From Excoecaria cochinchinensis (taxonomy: Eukaryota; Streptophyta; Magnoliopsida; Malpighiales; Euphorbiaceae), in NCBI GenBank assembly GCA_947683425.1, contig CANTUQ010000020.1, positions 7,319,001 through 7,383,000 of the forward strand: a DNA stretch of 64,000 bases, written 5' to 3'. The stretch's first letter is position 1. The number at the start of each line of letters is the position of its first letter. Made by a program: the position numbers and the translations under genes. A model generated the notes under the pieces. That model worked only from the letters and a program-made list of their open reading frames with translations, had not been told where the DNA came from and made no database searches. Shown piece by piece: positions 35,511-48,140 of this stretch.

Positions 35511-37567
35511 TGTAGACACCGGGTCTTGAGGCAGTCCAAGTCAGAGTTACCCGATAAAGAGATCCACGTTGGTTTCCGGATAAATGGATGGAATTCGGAG
35601 GTTTTTGTCTTTCGGTTTCATAAGGATTAAAATCTTTTTGGCTATAGCGTGAGGTTTTAAAAGAGTTTGGGAAATTTTGCTTGAATTTGGAAGTTTTGCT
35701 CCACAGACGGGATGACCGTCTGAAGTAGGGACGCCCATCTCTACTTGGAATGATCCCCGTCCCTAGTCCCGCGCTACTGCCCCTCTATAGCTAGGGACGG
35801 ACACGTGTCTGAGTAGGGATGCCCGTCCCTAGTCCCGCGTTACGACCCGTCTGTAGCTAGGGACGGACACGTGTATGAATAGGGATGCCCGTGCCTAGTC
35901 CCGCATTACGGCCCGTCTGTATCAAAATTTCCACACGTGCCCTTACTAGGGACGCCCGTCGATAGTTGTAGGGATGCCCGTCGGTAGTGGACTTGGTCAG
36001 ATAACGCCGGTTTTTATAAAAATTAATCTAAAATCTTTCAAATAGGGATAAGTTTTGATAAAAAAATTGAATTTTAAAACTCCTTTTAAAACTTAAACTT
36101 TAAACTGATGCTTATTTGATTTTATCTCCAAAAATTCTATAAATTGAGAAGTAAAATTCATTATTTGGGGGTTAGAAAATTTGACAAATTTTTTGTAGAG
36201 ATTGGAAAATTAACCACTTTTTGAGAGATTGGGATTTTTTTTAGAAAAGATTTCTTTGAGAGCAGTTTACCTAAAAGCTATAAAATCTCTATTTTTAGAA
36301 TTTTATTTGATAAAAATTCAACCAATTAATTGATTTCCTCAAAAGTTTCTTGCGAATTAAGCCAATTTGAGGTAACAAAATTCATTCATTTCCATCAATA
36401 CAGCTAATTCAAACACTCAATCGCTATTAAATTTTCAAAAAGGGAAAATACAAATTTTCTTACTTTGATCTTTTTTATTTGATCCTTGTGGAGCGTGCGG
36501 GGACCGAAACCATTTGATATTCACCCAAAAAGGTAAAATACGAGGTAAACATTCTGGATTAATACTTGTGTGATTTAATTAACTTATATTAATCATTTTC
36601 ATTTTTTTACTTTTTTATCTTTTAACTCATTTCTTTTAAAGTTTCCTATTATTTTCCTTTCCTTACTTTATTCACCAATTTTGACACTGACATGTTTATT
36701 CCTATGAGTTATTTTTTGACCATTTGGAATTGGAGTTGTAAATGATGATGGTCGAGGCAATCTGAGGATTTCCATAAGGGTTCTTTCTTCACCCTTGCTT
36801 TTTATTCATGTTATTATTGAGATTATTTCAATGTCGTTAAAGTGAAAAGGGCCAAATATTTTATAGTAATTAATTTGGGATTTTCTCGAAAGCTGTGGAC
36901 CAATGTCCTGTTTTTAACCAACAAAATTGACACTTCTTAAAATCAGTTTGTAACAAATATGCATGGCAGGACCAATGTCCTCACGCCAATGAAGATCCCG
37001 TTTTCTGTATGATTTATATATTGTTTTTATAATGGGGGTTGTATTCTGCCCCTAGTTTTATTGTAATTTATTTTGAGGATGTTTATTTTAATAATGCTTT
37101 ATTTATTGCTTTTGACGTGAATGATTGCGCCTTAATTAAATGCATCGTGTGGAAAGTTGATGAAACAATAAATTCAAAACTTAATCATAATATTGATCAA
37201 GGTACAAATAAATGAGAAGTCCCGAACTCACTCTTGTCTTTGGGGCTCAATGAGGCGAGAGGTCTAGGACTTCCAAGACACCTCTTGAGTCTCACCAAAA
37301 GACTGAAACTTACAATCCTAGGCTCCAGGGGGTAGAGGCAGAGGCCTCCAAGATCTCCCTAGCTAGCCCAAGGTGGATATGTTTGTGCCATCTTAAGCTC
37401 GCTGAGGCTAGACGACCCTCCCCAATGTTCTATTAGGTGGCGACTCCAAGAAACCTCATTGTTGCCCAAAATAGACGCACTTGTAAATACCTTACAAGTT
37501 TTATGAACCTCTCCTGATCGCCCTAAAGCGGGCCCTCGGGAGGACACGAGGTTCGGCGCGCGTCACA
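35511..37567 (+). mobile_element. 3' LTR of element D
   Basis: It is full-length (2057 bp) and begins TGTAGACACCGGGTC, with the stretch missing from the 5' copy. It ends in GGCGCGCGTCACA, followed by the CACTT duplication. It differs from the 5' LTR by scattered substitutions and 1-bp indels. Confidence 0.95.
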
Positions 37568-37572
37568 CACTT

Positions 37573-38429
37573 CCTTTACTAGAAGGTAGCGCTACACTCC
37601 CAGCTTCAGAAGGCACTTGTGCAGAACCCTTGGTCTCTTGCCCAATCGGAACATTCTTAGCTCTCTTACCACTCACGAATCCACTGTCCTGGACTTTCCT
37701 CTTCTGCTCATTTCTCTGCTTCACCATCTTAGATACTTTTAGCTTAATTGCCGCCGCCACTAGCTGATAGTACCCAACTGGTTGCATAACCGCCATAGCT
37801 AATAACGGACCTCTAATCACTTCTCTTAACCCGTCTTGAAAATGTTGACATTTAAAATCGTCAGTCAATAGCATCTCAAGCACATACTTGGTCAAGCGAC
37901 TGAACTCCTTCTCATAATCACTGACCGTCATGTTCCTCTGCCTCAGACTTATAAACTCCTTCCGCTTTGCCTCTTTATAAGCCTTAGTCACGTATTTCTT
38001 CTCAAATTCCTGCACGAAAAACTCCGATGTCAACTCAGCCGATCTCTGAGGATTGCAGAGCACGAACTTCCATCAATCATATGCCGATCCTTATAGAAGC
38101 GATACGACACAAACAACTCGTTGGTGCTGAGGGCAAGCTATCTCTTGTAGAATCCGATCAATCTTCTCTAACCAGAACTCTGCCACGTCCGATTGGTCCA
38201 ATAAAATTCCATGGAACTCTTCCGCTCCTCTCTTCCTCATAAGCTCAGAAGGAACCTTGGAAGCAATCAGCCTATCCACTAGCTGTAGCAACCCCTGTAC
38301 CAATGCTAGATCCTCAAACCCAAAACCCGGACCTTCTATCGGAGCAAGCTCACGTGCAGGTCTATCCTGTCCGATCGGATTAACACTTTCCATCATATCG
38401 CCCATATACTCACTCGGATACGACTCCAT
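37573..38429 (-). pseudogene. gag of element C, N-terminal and central part
   Basis: It starts at ATG 38429 (MESYPSEYMGDMMES). The capsid domain is at about 38030-37700 with FVQEFEKKYVTKAYKEAKR and FISLRQRNMTVSDYEKEFSR, typical of chromovirus gag. One frame runs from 38429 to the D insertion with only two nonsense codons, TAA at 38091-38093 and a TGA 18 bases on where relatives have Trp. The frame continues at 20578 into the zinc knuckles. So gag is nearly complete while pol is absent. Confidence 0.88.
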
Positions 38430-38534
38430 CTAGACACTACACAAGATAACATCTGCATTAGGCTATAACTCAAGACCAACTCACATGGAAGGACTCTATA
38501 CTCAAGCATCACATAGACCATAACCGACTAAACT

Positions 38535-38550
38535 GGTGCTCTGATTCCAA
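38535..38550 (-). other. Primer-binding site of element C
   Basis: In reverse it reads TTGGAATCAGAGCACC, a near match to the initiator-Met PBS TGGTATCAGAGC, four bases from the 5' LTR. Confidence 0.8.
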
Positions 38551-38554
38551 AAAC

Positions 38555-40599
38555 TGTAACACCCCGATCGGAATGCCACAGAAGCACCTTGACCGAAGCG
38601 CCATGCCAGGCAGGGCATGCACAACTTGACTCTACTCATACAAACACACTTGTGCATAAGCGAAAGCATACCTAAACAATTACATATAAAATAGCATAAT
38701 ACACAATATCCCAAAATATTACAAAAGAGTTTCATAATTATAACCCATAATGACATACAAAAAGATACAGGAGCAGATTACAAAAATAAACTCTAGCTCC
38801 TATGTGGCCGACCCTATAGATGCTCGACTCCAACCGGAACAAAACCTACTACCTAAAAGAGAAGAAAATCTCGTGATAAGCAATAACACTTAGAGAAGAG
38901 GAAACAAATACCAAAGAAACACTATACAGATAATACAGATAAGTTATATGATTTCATGCACTAATATAAATATACATCAACTCACTAAATCAATAAATTA
39001 ATAGGAAATAAGTACACTCAGAAAGCACTATCCAGGATCACTCAAACGAACATAACACTTCACTGCACGAAAGGGCCAAACAGAACACAAAAGCCTAAAC
39101 TTCACTGGTGGTGGATACGGGAAAAACACTACACTTGAGACCGAAGGATCAAAACATTTTTTTCACGGGCCTAAAGGCAGAATGGGAGACCGGAGTCTCA
39201 AAACATTTTCACTAAGACCATAACGAAGGTCAACCGTAATTACTAGACCCTAAGCGGGGTCACACATATGTAGCTGCACTCACTATCCCTTTATAAGCAT
39301 GCTTATCTATCCACTACTATGACACTTCAGGCTCAACTCACTCACACAAAGCACAACACTATACATTATCAGAACAAAGGATGGGAACACAAGGATAACA
39401 ATAATCACATACTCAAATCTAGAACAATAGTGCAACAAGACATAAGCAAAAGTATGAGCCATGCAATAGTGAGAAACCGTGCAAAGTGAGACAGGAAAAA
39501 TCATTTTCAGTCTGATTGGCTCAACTTGCCAAGCCTACCCTGCATGCCGAGCGGAGCCCTTCTTGCCGAGCGGGCTCTACAGGCCGAGCAGATTGGGAAA
39601 ACTCCACTCTATTGCGATTGGGACAAGCGTCTCGGTCGGGACAGAGCCAAGTTTTCTCCAGAACTCCAGAAATCCATTGCAAACAGAGCTTCCAAAACCA
39701 TGCCGAAACCATTTCTTTTATGAAATTCATATTAACACCCAGTAAAAAAAACACTTCACAACACTAACAAGTCACTTGCTAACGCATGCATCACTACATA
39801 CAAAACACTCAGATTTTTAGAACTCAAAATACGATGAACACACTTCCAATAGGAGAAAATGAACAGACAGCTTCCAAACAAACACCATCACACACACGCT
39901 CCCAAACCTGGAAACGAAGCTTCAATCCACTATCTTCAGTAAACCACTTTATCCTTGCCTTTAATCTTCCTTCTCTCTTCTGATTCTTGCATAAAAACTC
40001 AGTCAATCAACACTAAAATCAAACCATAACTCATGCTTCCATAACCAGAAATCAGAGAAGAAGAATAAAATGCCGAACCAATCACTTACCTTTTTGAACT
40101 AGCTCAAAAACTCAGCAAATCTCACTCAAAACTCTAGCTCAAACTCATAAAATCCACACCCAATCTTGAAGAGCAGCTTAGGCGAGAGTGAGGAGCAGCC
40201 AATTGAGACAAAAAGTGAGAAGAGAGAAACAAGGAATGAACATTTGAGAGAAACAGAGAATACACTTTGATAGATAGAATATGGCTTCAAAGTGAAGCTA
40301 GAAGACTTTTGGTTCTCCCTCTCTCTTTTCCCCTTTCAAATCCCATTAAATGCTCTCACCTACTCAAGCCACCTGCCAGTCTCTAATTGGACCCCTTAAT
40401 AAAAATCTTAACTTATTTCACTTAGATCCTTGGCAAAATGGACATCACTCACTTAACTTATTTCTTCACTTTAAAACTTTAAATAATTCTTCAATTAGGT
40501 CCTCAATTAAATCACAAATCTTTTTCACAAATACGAAAATACTATAAATTTTTCGATCAAAAACACAATTTCTGACTATGACATTTTTGGGTTATGACA
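38555..40599 (-). mobile_element. 5' LTR of element C
   Basis: 2045 bp, starting on the minus strand at 40599 with TGTCATAACCC. The palindrome variant TTATAAGCATGCTTAT is at 39291-39306, the GC-richer stretch with CATGCCGAGC is at 39520-39660, and a decayed hairpin lies near 38875. It pairs with the LTR split over 14319-20151. Confidence 0.93.
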
Positions 40600-40604
40600 G
40601 ACCT

Positions 40605-42439
40605 AAATGAAAATATGTAATTTTATGTGTAATATATATGTATCCTTAAATGAGTGATTTAATTGACATTGAAAATATTATTGCATGTTAGACAATGAAA
40701 GAAGGATAATAATAAGTTAACTAATTGCATTATTATAAATAAGTGAAAAGTAAAGGGTAAAACTGTAAATTGATGAAAGTCTAGGAACTTAAATGTAAAT
40801 TTGTCAATGGCGAGGTAAAATAAGGGATTTAAAAGATAATTGATAAGTAATTTGAATGTAATTGTGTAATTAATTGACAATAGAGCAAATAATGATATTT
40901 CTGTTAATATTAATAGAAATATCACTGTTAAAGATAATATCATGGAAATGGCAATAGCATTAAATGAAAGAAAAATGGATGAGTAATATTAACATTAATA
41001 AAATAATAAGAATGCCTTTGGACTAGTAAAAGATTATTATTACCGATTAGAAATAACCGAGATGTAGATTTAAATACGTCTAATTTAATTGAAGATTAGA
41101 ATAAAAATATGTAAAAGACATTGTTATAGAACTAATATAAGTATTATAGATTGGATTAATTATCTAAAGTATAACATATGATAATTAATAATTTTTATAA
41201 TATTGTACGTGAGAAATTTAGTAATGGGGCCAGCTAAAAATATTAGTAACGGAACTAAAGACATGAAAAAGAGTAAAACTCTCAGTAAGTGTTGAAAGTT
41301 AATAGTGAAATAATAATTATTGAGATGATGATAAATTAACAATGTGAGTAATTCGGGTACTAGTGTAAAAATAGTACTGTTAGGTATGGTAATAAGGAAA
41401 TTAATGTAAAATAGTATCGATAGATATTTAATCAAATAATGATAATGGAAATTGCATATAAAGTTAAGAGGATAACGTTGTTAAGTTTACAAATAAGTTA
41501 GTGGATTAAGTAATAGTTTTGACAATTCAAGTATATAATATGCAATATAACTGAGAAAAAATAATGAGAAAATAGATTAAATGTATTATGTTTATAGCTT
41601 AAACATGGTATTGTAAAAGAAGTATTGAGGATATAAAAAAATGATAACGGTGAATCAGTACCGTAAATAACAATGATAATGACTGTTTAATAGATATGTC
41701 CGTAACTAATACTATGCCTAAGTATAGATTATAACTGATGTAAATAAGTTATAAACAAGTAATAAAAAAACAAATGAATGCGTTAATAAGATAATTTCAA
41801 ATATTGTTAGTATAATTGGCCACTGAATTAATAGACAGAACATAATAGTATTACTGTTAAAGTTAATAGTACAAATAATAATGATTTTGATGATAGTAAT
41901 AGTAATGTTAAAGTATGGTTATTAAAATATTAAAAAAGGTATAAGATAAATTATTAAAGCAAAATATTGGCTAGGCCATATAAAGTAAGGCATAAATTAC
42001 TTAAAAGTCTTAAGAATTAATGTTCATATAATAAAAATAAAGATATATGCTTGTGTGTGCATTCATGTAGTAATAATATGGAAAATTTAGGATATGTATC
42101 CACCACTGGCCATTTCAATGCTCAGCACATAGTATGATTACTGCGTGCAGATTATATGAAGATAGGAGGTTTAAAGTCGTCGAGGTTTGATGACAATTGA
42201 GATGGGAATTGAAAGCAAAGGTAAGGAGAATTAAGCATGGCATGTATACAACTGCAATGGGTGAACACGAAATTGTACAGGATAAGTATATGAATGGTGT
42301 GTTAGTGTAACTGTTATGTTATTGTATATGTATGATTTTTATTGTTGAAAAAAAACATTTCAGCGAATCTGATAAGTGCGTTACAGTATAGTATGGTGAC
42401 ATTCGATATCCGTACCATTTGCGGGTATAGATTGTTACA
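40605..42439 (+). mobile_element. LTR F, right part
   Basis: It continues LTR F after the GACCT duplication of element C. It is very AT-rich, with motifs such as AAGGGTAAAACTGTAAATT near 40755. The CACTGGCCATTTCAATGCTCAGCAC block at about 42104-42125 matches 588-617 of A's 5' LTR, and the end GATATCCGTACCATTTGCGG and TTGTTACA matches the end of A's 5' LTR (1260-1292) in layout. This supports F as A's 3' LTR. Short ORFs here are AT-rich chance frames. Confidence 0.75.
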
Positions 42440-43494
42440 AGCCCGACAACTACTTGGCAACCGAGTTTTCTATCATGCTCGCGACATAAGCAATGTCCTT
42501 GGCAGGAGCTCGGATGACCGGGTTCTATCGCACTTGTGATGGATGTCGCACTCCCGACAGAGTCGGGTTTCCATCTCCTTCAACCAAAAATCTACAGAAA
42601 TCTCTAGTCCAAACCATCCCCCACTTTGCATCAACCCATAAAATCTCAACAGAATCCTCATCAAGCATTCCCAACATGATATCCAACATAAAACCCAAGT
42701 TTTATTCTAATTAACATGAGTTAAAACATCAAAACAAGCAAATCAAACCAAGGATTCTTCAAACCCTGAATTTTGCCTAAAAACCATATCAAATCACACC
42801 CAAACTCAATTCCACTAACCATAGTAACAATATCATTTCAATTCATCATCATACACTTCAATTAAGCACCAATATATATATTTCACTCTCAAGTTATAGA
42901 AATCTAAATAGGAAATTTCAAGATGAAAATATGCAAAATCAAGCAATTTTCCAAACCTTAAATTCCTTAGCTCCAAGGGATCAATGAGCTGAATTCCCAC
43001 CAACAATATCTTTTTGCTTAGGATTTTTAGCAGGAATTTCTGCTAAATAAACCCAAAACACACAAATGCTCAAACACAACCACAAACCCACATAACCCGA
43101 TGGGAAAGAAAGAAGAAGAACAACAACAACTAAAGAGCAAAACACTAACCCAACTTTAGAATTTGCCAAAACTACTACAAAATTTCATGAGCTTCAGGAG
43201 ATAATCAAAAGCAAGAAAAGAGAGGAAGAGAAGAAGAAGAAGATGAAGAGGAAAAGAGGGCAAATACTGTCTCTCACGTTCTCTCTCCTCTTTGTCAACC
43301 CTTCCTTTTCTCTTTCCTCATCTCCACCATCCAAGTGTCAAGATCCTAAGGTGGGTTTGGTAAATTCCCTTCTAATCCTTCTTTTTTCCTCACAACATAA
43401 CTTAAACCACACAATTAAAACTATCTTGCAATTAAAACCTAAGAAACACACACACACATACTCAAACTACGAGGGTAAGAATCGGGGTGTTACA
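42440..43494 (-). mobile_element. Truncated LTR, G family (G-minus)
   Basis: Its minus-strand start TGTAACACCCCGATTC at 43494 equals that of the plus-strand copy at 58463. A reverse CT-rich leader is at 43200-43330. The beginning of the island (GCGACATAAG, GATGTCGCACTCCCGACAG) is at 42475-42570. It stops exactly where LTR F ends, so element A/F appears to have inserted into it; its other half should lie beyond A's 5' end, left of this window. Confidence 0.85.
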
Positions 43495-44974
43495 AACTGA
43501 CTTCAAAACATGAATTAATTCAATTTAATTAATCCATTTTATTGCTTTATTTGCCTTGTTGGTAATTCATTAGATGAAAAAAGAATTAAAAATGTGCAAT
43601 TTTGGATTTGAGTTAATTTTTCCATTTTTTTAAGGTCTGGAGATGATCGATGGGTTAAAGGCCTTACCGACAGCCGCCGCTCAAGCGAGCGACGGGCCGT
43701 CTCGAGGAACTCCTTCCACCCGTCGGTCACCCCAGGAATAGCCATCGCTCGTCCCCTTGGCCTTCCCTGGGTCTCCTTCTTCTCCCCTTTTTTGATTTTT
43801 TTATTCCTTTCTTTTAATCTTTGTTTTTATGCACTTTAGGCAATTCATTTCCACACTTCCTATTATTCCAATTATTTGTCTTGCTTCTGACATTTTTAGT
43901 TTTTTTATCCTGCTAATGTGTTATTTGTGTTTTTCTTGTGAGTTTCTTTATTTTGTTAAATATTGGATGTTGAAAAAGGGGACTCATTAGGATGATTCGA
44001 GGACGTCGATTCGGTTCATTTCTTCTACCCTATTTCTCTCATTAGTCTCTTTTTGTTAATTGCTTTTTATCAAAAATGTTGTTCCCAATATCGTTAACAC
44101 AAAAAGTAGCAAAGAGATTTCTATAAATGAAGAAGATTTTCCATAATAAAACAGGACCAATGTCCTAACTTCTCTCCAAACACAATTGTCACTTTAAAAT
44201 TATTTTTTCAAACGTGAATGCGGAAACCAATGTTCTCAAATTGAATATCCCGTTTTATGTATGGCTTTTATTTCTGTTCATTTACATTAGGGGTTATATT
44301 TTGCCCCTAGTTTTATTGTAAATTAATGTACCTTTATCTACTTTGTTCTAAATTTATCTTATTTACTACTTTTATTACATGCTTTGACTGTGCTTTAATA
44401 ATTGCATTAAATTGTATGAGAAAAGGAATTAAATTTTAATTTCAAGACTCACTTATAACTTTAAATGAGGTATGAATAAGAGTGAAGTCTCGAACTCTCT
44501 CTGGTCTTAGGCTTCACGAGATTACATGAGCCTTTCCAATGTTCTATTGGGAGGGAATTCCAAAATATGTCCTGTTGCCCAAAATAGACTTATACACATT
44601 GTCTTCGGCTTTATGAGATTAGATGAACCATTTCCAATGTTTTATTGGAATGGAAATTTCAAAATATCTCTTATTGTCCAAAATAGACTCATGTGCATCG
44701 TTTTAGGTTTCATGAGATTAGATGAACCATTTCTAATATTTTATTGGAATGAAAATTTCAAAATATCTCTCGTTGCCTAAAATAGACTCATACGCATTAT
44801 ATTAGGCTCAGTGAGGCTAGACGAACTTTTCCAATATTTTATTAGGTGGCGACTCCAAAACACCTCTAATTGCCCAAAATAGACACGCTTGTAATCCTTA
44901 CAAGTTCGATGAACCTCTCTCGAACTCCCTAAAAGCGGGTTTTTGAGGTCTCTGGGGTTCGACACATGTCACAG
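43495..44974 (+). mobile_element. LTR N (Tat/Ogre group), 5' part missing
   Basis: Blocks shared with D and I LTRs: a CpG-rich stretch with CGACGGGCCGTCTCG (43685-43720), GGACCAATGTCC near 44155, GGGGTTATATTTTGCCCC near 44290, and the ending GGTTCGACACATGTCACA. The section 44520-44870 holds a diverged repeat of about 90 bp built on CCAATGTTCTATTGGG and CCCAAAATAGAC. The LTR start is missing, presumably left of the G-minus insertion. Confidence 0.8.
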
Positions 44975-44975
44975 T

Positions 44976-45297
44976 GGCAATTCCACTGGGGAAACTAGTA
45001 GAGACTTCTCTTCGAAATTACCTTTGTTAAAATATATAATTGAATTTTAAATTAAAATTTAACCCCTTTTCAAAGCTGCATAGCGTTTCATTAGAGCTTT
45101 AGATCTATGCTAGTTTCATCCTTTTTTAGCCTCGATGCATTTTCAAAGCATAATCCTACATTCACTCAATATGGGGAAGTGTTAGGAATAATCACTAATC
45201 CAAGTCTAGTACCATGTGGTATATTGAATAATGACCCAATCGGTCGCTATGCTCAGGACGAGCTAAACCCGTTGGCGGGGATCATGCTTGGGTAGGT
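44976..45297 (+). other. PBS and leader of element N
   Basis: TGGCAATTCCACTGGGGAA matches the D PBS (TGGCGACTCCGCTGG) with changes. The leader keeps TTCACTCAATATGGGGAAG, GACCCAATCGGTCGC and ATCATGCTTGGGTAGG, all paralleled in D at 22810-22935. It breaks off at about 45297; no gag follows. Confidence 0.75.
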
Positions 45298-45322
45298 AGG
45301 AGGCTAAGACTTGGTGGTGTAT

Positions 45323-48032
45323 TAGAGTAATTGGATAAGCTTCATTTTGAGTTTTCCAATATTGGACCAAAGAATAAGTGAATTGAGGGCCAAATTGCAT
45401 AAAATAAATTAGTTAAGTGGCCATTATATAGTTGTGCATGATTAATTAAAAGTGGGATTAATTAAGTTCTAATGGAGATTATTTATGTTAATCAAGATTA
45501 CAGAGGAAGTAATGGAATTCGAGTGTCACATGTGGGTCTTGCCACCTCACCCTATTGCATGTAATATAAAGATTTAGATGAGAGAGGAATAGATGGAATT
45601 TTACATGTGTTGATCGGCTCTCTCCCTTGTTCTTCTTCTTCTTCTTTCATTTTCTCTTTTCTTTAGTTAGAATTCTTTGAATTTTTGCTTAATTGAGTCA
45701 AGTGGTGTTTGTGTTGTGCTGTGTTTGCATCTAGTCAAGGTAAGTGGTTTAGTTTGGGTTCTTCTTCTTCTCCTTCTTCTTTTTGTATTGATGGAGTATT
45801 GATCCTTTATTTCCAATTCTAGAATTGGATATTGGCTGTAGTGGTTGAAATAAGGAAAGACAAGGGGAAAAAAAAGGTGGGAGAACCTAGTACCAAGTGA
45901 GCTCATTAGAGAATAGGCGAAGAGGTTTGGGAAACTCTATAAAATATATGTGTTAATTGATATTTTCCATGGATTGGAATGTGTTATTGTGTTGTATGTG
46001 GATTGAAATTATGTTTTCAAAATGCATTTTTATGTTGTTGATGAAACGAGTTGTTGACCTAAGTTAATTGCCATAAGTTGTGAATGAAGCATGATGTAGT
46101 GTTTTTAATTGGCTCGAGAAATTGCCATGTATATTGTGTACATTGGATATTTAATGTGAAATGGATCATGCCGAGGTGTTTATGAATACATTAAGGTAGT
46201 TTTCTGTGATTTTCAAGTATTAGATATTCCAACTTTTGGAATTCAAGCTTGAATAGTTTTGTGTGGTAAAACTGGTGTAATAAGGTACTTTGACCTATTG
46301 GAATTGTCTAGCTTATAACTTGAGTTGTATGACTCTGAATTGAATGAGGTTAATGGGATTAGATTCCTAAGATATTTTTCTATAATTGCTCTAGAAATGG
46401 TCATATTAATTTTGGGACTCAAAGGTCTTCAAAAGTGTACATAAGTTTAATTAAATCTTGTAGGAGTGCCTTTGGAGCAAGAGGTGTTCCATTGCCCATA
46501 ACTCCTTAATCTGAAGACTAAAAATATTGAGAATTGTGCCATTAAAGACTTAACATGTAGATAAATAATTGGTTAGAAGGTCTTGGTGGCAAAAAGATGA
46601 TGTTAGGATGGGTTCTGGAAGTCATTGGTGTGGTTTTGGCAAAGTGAACGAGAAAGAGGTTTGTGGTTTGGATCCTTGAACATGTATTTCAGGTTTTGTC
46701 GTGAGCGCAATAGAATGCTCAGATGGGCAAAGTTGCGAGCTTGTGATATGTAGAGGGTGCAAGTGTTCGCACGATCGCCACAGCAGGGAATAGTTGGTTC
46801 TGTCGCGTGCGAGACTTATGCAGCAAGCTTGACTGAAGGGATTATTGAGGTATGTCATGAGCGAGACAGAGTCTCAAGTTTTGGACATTCTCTAAATGTC
46901 TTTCTTTATGTAAATTATACTATTTATCATTGAAGAATGATGCATATTGGATTAAAAATTTATTGATTCATCAAATTCTACATAGTGAAATGAGGATGTG
47001 TTTGATGAGCTATATCCATGTATGCAAAATATTGAATGTTAAAATATTACTTTCTATGTATATATGGATGTTACCTAATTCGAATAAATGAACAATGATT
47101 CGACTAATAATTTAGCCTGCAAGTCGAGTAGTGGATAGATAGGCATGCCTATAGGGTATAAGTGCTGCATCCGAAGCATCTAATTCCATTCAGAATCATC
47201 AATGCGTATTAAATCCTTCTTGGGTTCACTAAAGAGCTTATTTATATATATTACTTATTATTTCTGTACCTATAGATACTGATGCAAAAATGTGTATCTT
47301 CGGATACAAAAGTGATTATGGTACTCTCGAGTACTAATGCGAAACGTGTTATCTGCGTCTATGAATTGTAGGCAAGGCAAATTATTAATAAACTATAATG
47401 AGATAAGTGAATGATATATGATATGAGAATGCGAACATCATTCATTATAACATTGTCATATAATAATGTGATAGTAGAATATGACTTTCTAATGATGATA
47501 TATGTACATTAAATTTTGCTCAGTGCTATATTTATGAAGCATAAATATGATAAGGCATGAAAGTAAAGCATGCATTTATTATTGCTTTAAGATTGTTATA
47601 TGTATGTGTATATGGTATGTTGTTTCTCCACTAAGCGTTATCGCTTAGCACAAGTGTTACTCCGTGTAGGTTCCGAAGTGAAGCAAAACTGAAGGACAGT
47701 GCTGCATCTTCCATTGGTCAACACTAAGATTCGCTACTTATTATAGGTTTTGGAATTTTGTACTATGTAAATGTAATGTTTAGTTTTGGCATGTAAAGGG
47801 ATATAATGTAACAACTGAACATGGGTTGTAAAGTAAGTTGACTATATACATGAATGTGTATGAGTATGCATTTTGAAATGTTTCCAATGCATGTAAAAAG
47901 AATTTGTTAGTTCAGGATTCTGTATGATGATATTGTAACTGCATGTGATGCGATTGGATGTGATGCGTGTCGTGATGACTGTCTTCGACTGTCACAGCGA
48001 AGTTGTGCGAGCGGTCAAGGATGGGCGTTATA
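45323..48032 (+). mobile_element. 5' LTR of element H (start lost)
   Basis: From about 45323 it aligns with the LTR start region at 58068 onward (TTTTGAGTTTTCCAATATTGG, then AATTGCATAAAATAAATTAG). The TATA box is at 45565, CT-rich leader at 45620-45665, inverted-repeat island at about 46690-46870 (GTCGTGAGCGC, GTCGCGTGCGAGAC), palindrome at 47131-47155 and a perfect CTAAGCGTTATCGCTTAG at 47631-47648. It ends GGGCGTTATA before the PBS. The expected TGTAATGGCCC start is absent, so the left edge is truncated against leader N. Confidence 0.85.
45565..45572 (+). promoter_or_regulatory. TATA box of the H 5' LTR
   Basis: ATATAAAGATTTAG, conserved as ATATAAAGCTTTAG at 58315-58328 in the 3' LTR, followed by CT-rich leader sequence in both. 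Confidence 0.7.
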
Positions 48033-48037
48033 GGTTG

Positions 48038-48054
48038 TGGTATCAGAGCATATG
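48038..48054 (+). other. Primer-binding site of element H
   Basis: TGGTATCAGAGCATATGC: the first 12 bases are a perfect initiator-Met tRNA complement, five bases after the LTR end. Confidence 0.88.
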
Positions 48055-48140
48055 CTTAGTCGTTACTAGTCATAGTGTAGAATATGATGCGCATAGTTGT
48101 GTTGACCAAATGCGGACGTCCTTGTATATGTATCAAATCG

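Larger units (their letters stand above)
20579..37567 (+). mobile_element. Element D: 17-kb Tat/Ogre-group retrotransposon with accessory genes
   Basis: Two LTRs (20579-22615 and 35511-37567) opening TGTAGAC and ending in ACA, with CACTT at 20574-20578 and 37568-37572. The inside holds a TGGCGACTCC-type PBS, gag, protease, G-patch, RT, RNase H, archaeal-type RNase H and integrase, then 5.7 kb with an antisense PMD gene, a sense Athila-ORF1-like gene, tandem repeats and a polypurine tract. The dual RNase H and the RT variant with LNKACPKDDFPLPHID place it in the Tat/Ogre group. The LTRs differ by an estimated 5 percent, by eye. The coding part carries several stops and frameshifts, so it is no longer autonomous. 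It inserted into gag of element C. Confidence 0.95.
14319..40599 (-). mobile_element. Element C: gag-only chromovirus relative (minus strand), carrying insertions B and D
   Basis: The two ends are related LTRs that open TGTAACACCCCGATCGG and close in GACA, flanked by GACCT at 14314-14318 and 40600-40604. Without B and D the element is about 5.5 kb: two LTRs of about 2.05 kb and only about 1.4 kb inside. The inside holds PBS, gag and polypurine tract, but no protease, RT, RNase H or integrase. It would therefore be non-autonomous and need the enzymes of a relative. The LTRs differ at roughly one base in ten by eye at their left ends, so it is older than D. It inserted into LTR F. Confidence 0.9.

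Noticed and set aside
48038..48054. tRNA-Met gene
   Set aside because: Only the short complement of the tRNA 3' end is present (primer-binding site); no cloverleaf. The same holds at 1298 and 38535.
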